Of a stretch of DNA of 7,179 nucleotides, positions 1 to 7,054 are shown in pieces. The stretch is taken from assembly GCA_024275855.1 (NCBI GenBank), contig JAJRYL010000067.1, forward strand, positions 1 to 7,179, given 5' to 3'. Made by a program: the position numbers and the translations under genes. Below the pieces are notes generated by a model, which saw only the letters and a program-made list of their open reading frames with translations, had not been told where the DNA came from and did no database searches. Numbering within the stretch: the first letter of the stretch is position 1; every line of letters begins with the position of its first letter. This DNA comes from Deltaproteobacteria bacterium (lineage in GTDB: Bacteria; Desulfobacterota; GWC2-55-46; JADFVP01).

Positions 1-78
1 CTCCGCTACCGCGTCGTAAAACCGTTTAAGCTCCTCACTCTTCCACTCAAAGAGTACAGGGCCGAGCGTCAACTCCAT
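1..78 (-). CDS. ubiV: UbiV-like U32-family protein, N-terminal 26 codons (runs off window)
   Basis: Only the first 26 residues are visible, because the gene leaves the window at base 1. They begin MELTLGPVLFEW and continue with a Lys/Glu-rich helix. This closely resembles the start of YhbV/UbiV, as I remember it from E. coli (Met-x-x-x-Leu-Gly-Pro-Val-Leu, then Trp and a helix). UbiV is a U32 'peptidase-like' Fe-S protein that works with UbiU in oxygen-independent hydroxylation during ubiquinone synthesis. Its four cluster cysteines would lie further into the protein and cannot be checked here. The ATG at 76-78 is supported by a GGAGG site nine bases upstream. The gene follows truA after 33 nt on the same strand, so it is probably cotranscribed. 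Another U32-family role is possible, especially if the organism makes menaquinone rather than ubiquinone. Confidence 0.55.
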   Translation of the reverse strand, partial: MELTLGPVLFEWKSEELKRFYDAVAE

Positions 79-87
79 AACCTACAA

Positions 88-92
88 CCTCC
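88..92 (-). promoter_or_regulatory. Shine-Dalgarno site of the UbiV-like gene
   Basis: The minus strand reads GGAGG here, nine bases before the ATG at 76-78. It is the clearest ribosome binding site in the window and supports both the start codon and the reality of this partial gene. Confidence 0.75.
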
Positions 93-111
93 GTTTGTAC
101 TCAACATACCG

Positions 112-900
112 TCAATACTCTATATGAACAAGGGATAAACCCAACGCAGGCGCGGTCTGCGGCGCTTCTGCCCTGTCGCGCGCCTCTATTATTTTACCAA
201 CGTCAACAGGCTCTATAAGTCCGGCGCCGGCTGCCACGAGGGTACCGGCCATTATCCTGACCATGTGCCTTAAAAAGGCTGTGCCCCTTACCTCTATTTC
301 GATGAGGCCCGGAGCCACGGAAGTTCTGTCGAAGAGGGTAACAGCCGTAATCTCACGCACCGAGTGCGGCGCGTCCGAGCCTGTAGCCCTGAAAGAGGTG
401 AAATCTTTTCTGCCGACAAAGTGATTAGCGGCCTCCCGCATGCGCCCTATATCGAGCGGAGTGCGCACAAACCACGAGTTTCGCCTTAAAAGCGGCGAGC
501 GAACCTTACCGTTAAAGAGACGGTAGACGTATACCTTGCCCTTTGAGTCCCGTCTGGGGTCGAACGCCATCTCCACCTCAGTCGCCGCTGTTACGGCAAT
601 ATCTTCCGGCAAAAGGGCGTTGAGCCCGCCGACGAACCCTTCAACCGGTATAGACGACACTGTAACAAAAGCGGCGCACTGGGCTATAGCGTGCACACCC
701 GCGTCCGTTCGCGAGGCTCCGGCGACCTTAACCTCTCGCCCAGTCATAACAGAGAGCGCGCTGTTGAGGGCGCCCTGTATGCTCTTGCCGTTTTTCTGTA
801 CCTGCCAGCCTACGTACCGCGCCCCGTCGTACTCAATGGTCAGGCGTATCTTTCGTGCCCCGGGGTCGGCTTCCGGGCAGTTGCGGCCTTTTACCTCCAC
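112..900 (-). CDS. truA: tRNA pseudouridine(38-40) synthase TruA
   Basis: TruA converts uridines 38, 39 and 40 of the tRNA anticodon stem-loop to pseudouridine in the cytoplasm. The family signatures are clear: RLTIEYDG..Y.GWQ near residues 19-33, the catalytic motif SRTDAGVHA with Asp66, and F.RHMVR near the C-terminus (bacterial TruA is about 245-270 aa; this one is 262 aa). The chosen start is the GTG at 898-900, whose first base is also the last base of the asd stop codon (TAGTG), suggesting translational coupling. No ATG lies close: the open frame reaches back to an ATG at 1056 inside asd, but that would add about 52 residues unlike TruA. The first 17 or so residues are not conserved, so the exact start is less certain than the function. 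The gene ends with TGA, 33 nt before the UbiV-like gene. Confidence 0.93.
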   Translation of the reverse strand: MEVKGRNCPEADPGARKIRLTIEYDGARYVGWQVQKNGKSIQGALNSALSVMTGREVKVAGASRTDAGVHAIAQCAAFVTVSSIPVEGFVGGLNALLPEDIAVTAATEVEMAFDPRRDSKGKVYVYRLFNGKVRSPLLRRNSWFVRTPLDIGRMREAANHFVGRKDFTSFRATGSDAPHSVREITAVTLFDRTSVAPGLIEIEVRGTAFLRHMVRIMAGTLVAAGAGLIEPVDVGKIIEARDRAEAPQTAPALGLSLVHIEY

Positions 901-1922
901 TACAGATAGTCCCGCACTAATATCTCGGCAATCTGTATGGTATTTAGAGCCGCGCCCTTTCTGAGGTTGTCGGAGACCACCCACATATTTATGCCGTTCT
1001 CTACAGTGGGGTCTTTTCTTATCCTGCCGACGAATACGGCGTCGCGCTCTGCGCAATCGACCGTCATCGGATAGAGTGCTTTGGACGGGTCGTCGATAAC
1101 CTCTATACCGGGAGACTCCCTCAAGAGTTCCCGAACCTCTTCTGGCGTCACCCCGTCTTCGGTCTCTACGTTAACGGACTCCGAGTGGCCTATATAGACA
1201 GGTACCCTTACCGCCGTAGGGCTTATAAGCATAGCCGGATTATCGAAGATTTTACGGGTCTCGTCCACCATCTTAATCTCTTCCTTCGTATAACCGTCCT
1301 TTAAAAAAATATCTATCTGCGGAATACAGTTGAAGGCCATTACATGCGGAAAAATATTCTTGTCCGGCGTACTCATATTAAAAAGAGAGCGTATCTGCTC
1401 GGTCAACTCGTCCATAGCCTCTTTACCCGCCCCGGATACGGACTGATAGGTCGAGACCACGACCCGTTTTATGCCGAAGCGGTCGTATATAGGCTTTAAC
1501 GCTACCACCATCTGTATAGTAGAGCAATTTGGGTTAGCTATAATACCCTTGGCCTCGTAACCGGCAATCGCCTCCGGGTTTACCTCCGGCACCACAAGCG
1601 GCACGTCGGGGTCCATTCTAAACTCCGACGTATTGTCCACCACAATACACCCGGCCTCCGCCGCCTTCGGGGCATATACTTTAGAGACGCTCGCGCCCGC
1701 TGAAAAGAGCCCGATATCCATGCCCTCGAAGCTCTCCTCCTCGAGCAACCCCACCGTAACCTTAGCGCCCTTATATGTAAGCGTACTGCCTGCGGTGCGC
1801 TCTGAGGCCAGAAGCCTCAGCTCCCCGACAGGAAAATCACGCTCTTCAAGTATCTTTAAAAATTCCGCGCCAACCATGCCGGTAGCCCCGGCAATAGCCA
1901 CGTTATAGGTTCTTCTGCTCAT
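900..1922 (-). CDS. asd: aspartate-semialdehyde dehydrogenase
   Basis: Asd reduces L-aspartyl-4-phosphate to aspartate 4-semialdehyde with NADPH. This is the branch point towards lysine/diaminopimelate, threonine, methionine and isoleucine. Visible motifs are the N-terminal dinucleotide-binding loop GATGMVG (Gly12, Gly15, Gly18), the active-site ANPNCST with nucleophile Cys133, TYQSVSGAG around 158-166, the substrate Arg239 in AVRVPV, and catalytic His246 in GHSESVNVE. I chose the ATG at 1920-1922 (340 aa), which gives the usual MSRRTYNVAIAGATG start; AAAGG ten bases upstream is a plausible ribosome site. A TTG six codons earlier (1940) is also open but adds nothing family-like. The protein has the usual full length and ends at TAG, overlapping the truA start by one base. 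It is probably the first gene of an asd-truA-ubiV unit, with a long upstream leader. Confidence 0.96.
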   Translation of the reverse strand: MSRRTYNVAIAGATGMVGAEFLKILEERDFPVGELRLLASERTAGSTLTYKGAKVTVGLLEEESFEGMDIGLFSAGASVSKVYAPKAAEAGCIVVDNTSEFRMDPDVPLVVPEVNPEAIAGYEAKGIIANPNCSTIQMVVALKPIYDRFGIKRVVVSTYQSVSGAGKEAMDELTEQIRSLFNMSTPDKNIFPHVMAFNCIPQIDIFLKDGYTKEEIKMVDETRKIFDNPAMLISPTAVRVPVYIGHSESVNVETEDGVTPEEVRELLRESPGIEVIDDPSKALYPMTVDCAERDAVFVGRIRKDPTVENGINMWVVSDNLRKGAALNTIQIAEILVRDYL

Positions 1923-1950
1923 TATACCCAAGCCTTTCAATCAGTAATAG

Positions 1951-2176
1951 TTATAGGCCGGAAACTAAAGCCCACGCTCCCGACATTGCTCTCTTACAAC
2001 CGAAACAAATCTTTTTAAATCTATTTTTATAAAAAGCAGAAAACTCAAGCCCGTTCCTGCTCTTGCTCCATTCTTACCGAAACAAATCTTTTTAAATCCG
2101 TATTTATAACCCGCAGGTTACCGAAACCTGCTTACCATCCTGCTCTCTTACAACAGAAGCAAGTTTTTATAATAAG
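1951..2176. repeat. degenerate 77-nt direct-repeat array upstream of asd
   Basis: This fills most of the 313-base gap between rmuC and asd. Units begin near 1987, 2064 and 2141, exactly 77 bases apart. A 23-bp stretch (1999-2021) recurs perfectly at 2076-2098. The 14-mer TGCTCTCTTACAAC at 1987-2000 recurs at 2141-2154, exactly twice 77 bases on. The first unit is the best kept; the third is truncated after about 36 bases. Bases 1951-1986 resemble the second half of a preceding unit (…GGAAACTAAAGCCC… against …GAAAACTCAAGCCC…). The first unit contains an AT-rich inverted repeat, CTTTTTA at 2011-2017 and TAAAAAG at 2030-2036. No protein is encoded here in any sensible frame. It is not a CRISPR array: there are no distinct spacers between units. 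Confidence 0.8.
2113..2131. other. hairpin within the asd leader
   Basis: A perfect inverted repeat, GCAGGTT (2113-2119) and AACCTGC (2125-2131), is separated by five bases. It lies at the end of the second 77-nt unit and would form a compact stem-loop in the asd leader RNA. On the minus strand no T-tract follows, so it is not a standard intrinsic terminator. It may be an operator, an RNA structure or chance. Confidence 0.45.
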
Positions 2177-2198
2177 TCAAAAGTGAAGTCCAAGTCAA
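2169..2198 (-). promoter_or_regulatory. candidate sigma-70-type promoter for the asd operon
   Basis: The minus strand has TTGACT at 2193-2198 (five of six matches to the -35 consensus) and TATTAT at 2169-2174 (five of six to the -10), separated by 18 bases. Transcription would start near 2162 and give a leader of roughly 240 nt before the asd ATG. The -10 box lies at the edge of the third unit of the 77-nt array; the other units carry TATAAA-like sequences at the equivalent place. This is based on consensus matching only, and other AT-rich boxes nearer to asd cannot be excluded. Confidence 0.4.
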
Positions 2199-2235
2199 AC
2201 AGATGCTCTTTTTTAACATATAGAGAGCCCCCGGC

Positions 2236-3372
2236 CTATACCGGTTCGCCTTCGATACTCTCTAAAAGAGTCTCCCCGGTTTCGGCCTCTTTTTTATCCT
2301 TTCCGCCGCCCTCTTCGAGCCGGGTAAGGGCGAAGGAGTACCTCTCTACCTTGCCGCCAAGCTCGCCGCACTTGGCCGAGGCGTTAGAGAGGTGGCGGTT
2401 CAGTACCGAGAGGTCGGAGACTATAGAGTCGAAATCATTGCCGAGCGAGTCGAGGTGGGCGAGTATTTCGGTTGCCCGCTCACCGACCTCGATACCGCGA
2501 AGCCCCATAAGCACCGTCTGAAGATAGAGGTAGAGCGTATTTGGCGAGACCGGAATTACACGGCGCGCAAACGCGTACTCGGCAAGCCCTGCCCCCGCGC
2601 CGATGCCGGCGCCAGTGTCGCCCGCGGCCTCCCTTACAATACTTTCGTAATAGATATTTTCCGCCGGAATATACATAAGCGCAAAGTTCGCCGTGCCTTC
2701 GGACGGTTGAATGTACATATCGGCTACCGCGTCTATATGTTTTTTTACTCCAGTTATAAAGGCCCGCCGTGCCGCTCGGATTTCGTCTCCGGCAGTGGCG
2801 GCGACTATACGGCGGAAGTTTTCGAGCGGGAATTTAGAGTCTATCGGTACGCTTACGCCGTCGAGCCTGACGAGCGCGTCAACACGGGTTCCGTTAGAAA
2901 AATTGTGCTGCAGCGAGTAATGGGCAGACGGCAAAGACTGGGCGAGCAGGTCCGCTAAAAGAAATTCTCCCAAGCCGCCCCTTAGCTTGGGGCTTTTCAG
3001 TATCTCTTCAACCCCCTGAATAGAGCTGCCAAGCTCCATGAGCCGCTCTGTTGTAGCGCCAAGCGCCCCGAGGCTGTGCTGTACGCCGGTTACGAGCCGC
3101 GCGGCACTGTCCATACGCTCGTTTAACTGCCCGGTCGAGTTCTGCATCTGGGTTGTAATAAGTGATAACTGGTCATGCACCAGCGCGGTAACCCCTGAGA
3201 CGGAGTTAGAGACGGAGTTCAGCCCGGTCGTAAAAGAGGCTTCGAGCTGACGCCTCGATGCCTCGTACGCCTGCGCGTTCCGCGAGGCGGTACGTCCGTT
3301 ACGCACCGAGAGAAGTATAAGCCCCAAAAGCAGAAGGGCTACTACCGCAAGCAATATTTCCAATATTTGCAT
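2236..3372 (-). CDS. rmuC: RmuC family DNA recombination/repair protein
   Basis: RmuC proteins are linked to DNA recombination and limit inversions at short inverted repeats in E. coli; their biochemistry is poorly known. This 378-aa copy has a hydrophobic N-terminal segment (about residues 4-23) followed by Arg/Asn, consistent with a single membrane anchor. A long polar, probably coiled-coil stretch covers about 27-125. The conserved core starts with KSPKLRGGLGE (126-136) and continues with NGTRVDALVRL (160-170) and VPIDSKFPLENF (175-186). Glu136, Asp165 and Asp178-x-Lys180 fit the PD-(D/E)XK-like nuclease site proposed for the family. It is shorter than E. coli RmuC (about 475 aa), but many family members are similarly short. 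The ATG at 3370-3372 gives the anchor directly at the N-terminus; no good Shine-Dalgarno site precedes it. The gene ends with TAG. A terminator-like hairpin lies just upstream, so it probably has its own promoter, which I could not locate. Confidence 0.92.
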   Translation of the reverse strand: MQILEILLAVVALLLLGLILLSVRNGRTASRNAQAYEASRRQLEASFTTGLNSVSNSVSGVTALVHDQLSLITTQMQNSTGQLNERMDSAARLVTGVQHSLGALGATTERLMELGSSIQGVEEILKSPKLRGGLGEFLLADLLAQSLPSAHYSLQHNFSNGTRVDALVRLDGVSVPIDSKFPLENFRRIVAATAGDEIRAARRAFITGVKKHIDAVADMYIQPSEGTANFALMYIPAENIYYESIVREAAGDTGAGIGAGAGLAEYAFARRVIPVSPNTLYLYLQTVLMGLRGIEVGERATEILAHLDSLGNDFDSIVSDLSVLNRHLSNASAKCGELGGKVERYSFALTRLEEGGGKDKKEAETGETLLESIEGEPV

Positions 3373-3412
3373 ATTGAGCCGGCCCGAAAAGAAAGCATGA
3401 AAGAGAGTATAT

Positions 3413-3482
3413 AAAAAAGGTTCAGCCCGCGCCCCTTGGCCACTATAAAGAGAAAGAGTAGCCGGAAACGCGGCGCTGAACC
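3413..3482 (-). terminator. intrinsic terminator-like hairpin upstream of rmuC
   Basis: On the minus strand, arm GGTTCAGCGCCGCG (3469-3482) pairs with CGCGGGCTGAACC (3419-3431), a stem of 13 pairs with one bulged base. TTTTTT follows at once (3413-3418). The loop contains a second short stem (GGCTAC with GTGGCC, one G-U pair), so the whole structure is extended rather than a minimal hairpin. It lies more than 390 nt after the activase stop and about 40 nt before the rmuC ATG. It may terminate readthrough from the upstream gene, or act as an attenuator if rmuC is transcribed from further upstream. Confidence 0.65.
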
Positions 3483-3492
3483 TCTATTACTT

Positions 3493-3566
3493 AAAAAGAA
3501 CCGTAGCGCCGGGGTTGTATAAAGCACAAAGAGTGAAGCGGCTCCGCGGCATAAACGGCACGGTTC
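3493..3566 (-). terminator. second, weaker terminator-like hairpin
   Basis: Minus-strand arms GAACCGT (3560-3566) and ACGGTTC (3498-3504) pair perfectly over seven bases. They are followed by TTTTT (3493-3497) and can be extended by GCCG/CGGC across a bulge. The loop is long (about 55 nt), though it has internal pairing potential. It precedes the stronger hairpin at 3413-3482 in the direction of transcription, so the two could form a tandem terminator. Confidence is limited by the loop size. Confidence 0.35.
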
Positions 3567-3647
3567 AAAAAAACCGCCAAAGAACCGAAACGAACTATAC
3601 AGTGCAAACGTGGCGCAACCGTTAATAGCCACCACACCCGCTCCGGC

Positions 3648-3880
3648 AAATCCGCCCTAAGTTTTTAAGCGATACAGGCCATAAAAACCAACGCAGACTG
3701 TACTCACCCCTTAAGGCAACCCCGCAAATCCGCCCAAGAGCGTTTAAGCAGTGGAGGCCATAAAACCGAGCAGTCTAAAATTACTCCAAAATCCGCCCTA
3801 AGTTTTTAAGCGATACAGGCCATAAAAACCAACGCAGACTGTACTCACCCCTTAAGGCAACCCGCAAATCCGCCCTAAGC
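3648..3880. repeat. 77-nt direct-repeat array downstream of the activase gene
   Basis: Three consecutive units and the first 15 bases of a fourth lie end to end. Unit 1 begins at 3648, unit 2 at 3726 and unit 3 at 3789; the partial fourth begins at 3866. Units 1 and 3 are identical over 75 bases (3648-3722 against 3789-3863) and differ by one C in the following run; unit length is 77-78. Unit 2 is diverged and about 14 bases shorter, but keeps AAATCCGCCC at its start, GTTTAAGC and GGCCATAAAA. Units 1 and 3 each contain the inverted repeat GTTTTTA…TAAAAAC with a 14-base loop (3661-3688 and 3802-3829). The shared boundary GCCCTAAG in the fourth copy contains the activase stop codon, TAG on the minus strand. 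No protein-coding potential or transposase is visible. Confidence 0.93.
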
Positions 3881-6800
3881 GCGCGCGCCGTCTCTTGTTA
3901 CAGGTTTGCTTTTACGTATGGACGGCGGCCTCTTTACGCCGCGCTCCATAAAGTCTTTCACCTGATGCGCAAAGGCCTCCATGCGTGTAGCGGAGTTGCT
4001 GTCTTCGTTGCCTTCGTAAACCATGTTAAGGTACGGTATGTTGTTATTATCCTCACGCAGTCTTTTGAGCACCGCGTTTACAACGGTACCGGGCATGCAG
4101 GTAAACGGCATGCAGTTGACTATGCCGGCCACGCCGCTTTCGATATAATCTATAGACTTACCGATACTCAGTACGGCCTCGCCCTCAAAGGACTCGTCTA
4201 TATAGTTCTCGGCCTTTTTAATTATATCTTCTACCTTCGGCTCGTGCCCGTGCCTCATGCCTACGTTTATCAGCTTCTCCATCCTCTTCTCGTCTTTGTG
4301 CTGGAAGAAGTTCTCGACCATAGTCCTGAAGAAGTCGCCGTAGAGTTTACGCTTCCAGTTTTTGCTTTTTGAGGTGACGTTGGTGTAGAAGATCCACTCC
4401 GAGACGGTAGGCAGGCGCACCTCAAGGCCGAGGGCCTCTAACTTCATTACGAGATTCTCGTTACTGAAGCGGTTGTTCCTGACATATATCTCGCCAACGA
4501 CGCCGACCACCGGTTTTGTGCCGACCTGATGAACCGGTATTTTATTGAAAGCGCTCGCCGCTGCCTTAAGCTCCTTTTCCGGGAATTTTTTATTTCTTAT
4601 CGCATTATTTACATTACGGATAGAGTCCCAGTAGACCTTGTCGCACTCGCCCTCTACCTTCTCGTACGGGCGTGTCTCTCTCAACCTCTTTTCAAGCAGG
4701 TCGGCGGCGAGTATGCCCCACCACGCGAGACGCGCGAAGTTGCCGTCCACCATGCCGAGTTCCTTGTAAAAGGTGCCGTCCTGATCCGGCGCGTAAATAG
4801 GTACGGACTCGAAACCGAGTTCGTCGAGCACGGTACGCTGATACCTGTTGTACTGCCCGAAACGGCACGGGCCGTTGCCCGAAGGCATGAAGAAGGCCGT
4901 ATTGTGCGGGTCGAAGTCCTTGCCCCTTAAAACCTTAACCATATCTCCGGTGGTGAGTATGCACGGATAACACTCGCGCCCGGACGTATGCCTGCGCCCG
5001 TACTTCAGCGACTCTTCGTCCGGCATGTCCATAACGGTGGCGTCTATGCCGAATGCCTGAAAGGCCGCCGCAATACCGTGAGAACCGTCCGCCATGTCCG
5101 GCAGGAAGAGCTTTTTGCGTATTCCGGTACGGTTGAGCACGCCCTTTTTGGCCTGCTCCTTAAGCTTCCTGCCCCTGATATTCTTTATGGAATCGAGATA
5201 CGCCTCGCAGCGGGTAATGGCCCCGGCGTCCGCCGAGTGCTCATCGAGTTCGAGCTGAAGGAAGGGTTTGCCGCCTGAAACCTCTTTATAGAAGTGCGAT
5301 ATCATAGAGTCCGGGCCGCAACCGAAGTTGGTTATATAGACCGAGAAGAGGCGCGGGTCGTTCTTTATGTACTTTGCGGTGGCGAGTATCCTCTGGCCGC
5401 TCTTCCAGTACATGTCCTCCCTTAAACTCTCGTCTATCTCGTCATCTATCGGAAGCATGTCGAAGGGTATGGCTATTGTGCCCATTTCGCGAAGCTTCTG
5501 CGGAAGCTCAAGATTTATTCCAGAGTCCATCGTGTTGTACGTACGGCCCGTTATTACGAGCGCCGTATCGTCCGGGGCCAAAGATTCTAACACCTCCTGC
5601 CCCCTTTTGAGCAACGAGGCGTTAAAGTCGTCCCACGCCTTCAGCGCTATCTTAAGGGCGTTATCGACCTTAGATTTTTTAACCCCTAACATGGCCGCAA
5701 AGGTAACGAACTCTTTTTTAAGATTGGCGAAGGTCTGGTTGAAGTGGAAGACCGGACTTAAGACCTCTATACCCTCTGCCTCATAGTCGAAGGCGGCCCG
5801 TGTATAGTACGGCAGCGCCTGCACATACGGGCAGAGCACGGTAAAGTGGGCGTGGTTCTGAGACTTGGCCGGCCTGTAATTTATTATCGACGGGATGAAA
5901 ATTTTATCGGTACCCATCTCTATAAGTTCCTGAATATGGCCGTGCGTAACCTTGATAGGAAAGCAGGTCTCTGTCACTATCTTCTCTATGCCGTCTTTTA
6001 CTATATCTTTATTGGTCGGCGAAGAGAGGCGCATGCGGTAACCGACTTGGTCGAAGAAGGCCTTCCAGAAAGGGTACATCTCGTACATACAGAGCACGCG
6101 CGGCACGCCTATGGTCGGAGCGTCCTTACCGGCAACCTTGCCCCTGTATGTCGAGTAGAGGAGCTTTTCTCTCTCTTTGTAGAGGTCGGGCAGGGTGTTC
6201 TCAACCTTGTTGGCAAGGTCAACGTCGTACTTGTCGCACCTGCCGCCGTAGAAGACCGGACTCTCGCCCTCTACCTGCACCTTCCTTACCTCGCAGATGT
6301 TCGAGCAATCGGTACACTCGAAACTGTCGAGCGTATACTTTCTTCTTCCTATGTCAAAACCCTTGAAGACGGTCTTCTGCCCCGGCTCCATCTCTCTTTT
6401 CGCCAACATCGCCGCGCCTATCGCCCCTGTTACGTCGTGGTTTTCAGGTACGGTTATCTTTTTGCCGGTTACCTTTTCGAACGCAGCCACAACGCCAAGA
6501 TTAGCCGCGGTACCGCCCTGGAAGAAGATCTTGTTTCCGATCTTTCTGTCTCCGACGACACGGTTGAGATAGTTTTGAACGATGGAGTACGAAAGTCCGG
6601 CGACCAATCCGTCCTTTGCCACGCCCTTTTGCTGATGGTGCACCATGTCCGACTCTATGAAGACCGTACAGCGCTCGCCCATCGGCGGCGGCGCCGCACA
6701 GTCGAGCGCAAGCTCGCTGAACTCGCCTTTAATGCTTATGCCGAGCCTTTCGGCCTGCTCTTCCAAAAAGCTTCCGGTACCTGCGGCGCAGACCTTGTTC

Positions 6801-6997
6801 ATCTCAAAGTCGACGACAACGCCGTCCTGCAGGGCGATGTACTTGGAGTCCTGCCCGCCTATCTCGAAAATCGTATCGACCTCAGGGTCTATTACCGCGG
6901 CTGCCGTCGCCTGCGCCGTTATTTCGTTGCGCACAACGTCGGCGCCGACAAAGTCGCCCGAAAGGTAACGGCCCGAACCCGTGGCCCCGACACCCAA
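3875..6997 (-). CDS. acyl-CoA dehydratase activase/HgdB-like fusion, main open part after an in-frame stop
   Basis: Related proteins couple ATP hydrolysis to low-potential electron transfer for acyl-CoA dehydratases such as 2-hydroxyglutaryl-CoA dehydratase; the substrate here is unknown. Numbering from the TTG at 6997, the rest of an ASKHA ATPase domain covers 1-200: GATGSGR, EIGGQDSKY (45-53), CAAGTGSF with Cys70, RCTVF with Cys110 (the usual [4Fe-4S] ligands), GGTAANLG (161-168) and GAIGAA. A cysteine cluster follows (Cys228, 231, 235, 254). A DUF2229-type region begins near 296 (Cys345, Cys389). An HgdB-like part contains GRTYNT (484-489), NFGCGPDS (Cys560), LDEHSADAG, GRECYPC (Cys676, Cys679) and NGPC (Cys711). 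Long family members are about 1,400 aa with a duplicated ATPase domain. This piece lacks the phosphate-1 loop, which is in the upstream fragment of the same frame. The TTG is only the first possible start after the stop and has no clear ribosome site, so it is probably not a true start. The terminal TAG lies in a repeat. Confidence 0.85.
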   Translation of the reverse strand: MGVGATGSGRYLSGDFVGADVVRNEITAQATAAAVIDPEVDTIFEIGGQDSKYIALQDGVVVDFEMNKVCAAGTGSFLEEQAERLGISIKGEFSELALDCAAPPPMGERCTVFIESDMVHHQQKGVAKDGLVAGLSYSIVQNYLNRVVGDRKIGNKIFFQGGTAANLGVVAAFEKVTGKKITVPENHDVTGAIGAAMLAKREMEPGQKTVFKGFDIGRRKYTLDSFECTDCSNICEVRKVQVEGESPVFYGGRCDKYDVDLANKVENTLPDLYKEREKLLYSTYRGKVAGKDAPTIGVPRVLCMYEMYPFWKAFFDQVGYRMRLSSPTNKDIVKDGIEKIVTETCFPIKVTHGHIQELIEMGTDKIFIPSIINYRPAKSQNHAHFTVLCPYVQALPYYTRAAFDYEAEGIEVLSPVFHFNQTFANLKKEFVTFAAMLGVKKSKVDNALKIALKAWDDFNASLLKRGQEVLESLAPDDTALVITGRTYNTMDSGINLELPQKLREMGTIAIPFDMLPIDDEIDESLREDMYWKSGQRILATAKYIKNDPRLFSVYITNFGCGPDSMISHFYKEVSGGKPFLQLELDEHSADAGAITRCEAYLDSIKNIRGRKLKEQAKKGVLNRTGIRKKLFLPDMADGSHGIAAAFQAFGIDATVMDMPDEESLKYGRRHTSGRECYPCILTTGDMVKVLRGKDFDPHNTAFFMPSGNGPCRFGQYNRYQRTVLDELGFESVPIYAPDQDGTFYKELGMVDGNFARLAWWGILAADLLEKRLRETRPYEKVEGECDKVYWDSIRNVNNAIRNKKFPEKELKAAASAFNKIPVHQVGTKPVVGVVGEIYVRNNRFSNENLVMKLEALGLEVRLPTVSEWIFYTNVTSKSKNWKRKLYGDFFRTMVENFFQHKDEKRMEKLINVGMRHGHEPKVEDIIKKAENYIDESFEGEAVLSIGKSIDYIESGVAGIVNCMPFTCMPGTVVNAVLKRLREDNNNIPYLNMVYEGNEDSNSATRMEAFAHQVKDFMERGVKRPPSIRKSKPVTRDGARA

Positions 6998-7054
6998 TAC
7001 GTTTACTTTATCGCCGCACTCAACGCCTACCTCGTCGAGCCCCTTGCGAATGGC

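Noticed and set aside
901..1056. Upstream extension of truA to the ATG at 1056
   Set aside because: It would overlap asd by over 150 bases and add an Arg-rich stretch unlike any TruA.
1923..2162. Lysine riboswitch in the asd leader
   Set aside because: The long leader before a lysine-pathway gene invites the idea, but no L-box core sequence or five-helix layout could be seen; the leader is made of 77-nt repeats.
3342..3635. A 97-codon minus-strand open frame between the repeat array and rmuC
   Set aside because: It crosses both terminator-like hairpins, overlaps the rmuC start, has an unnatural Phe/Arg/Cys-rich composition and resembles no family I know.
3648..3880. CRISPR array
   Set aside because: Units are 77 nt and contiguous without spacers, and there are no cas genes.
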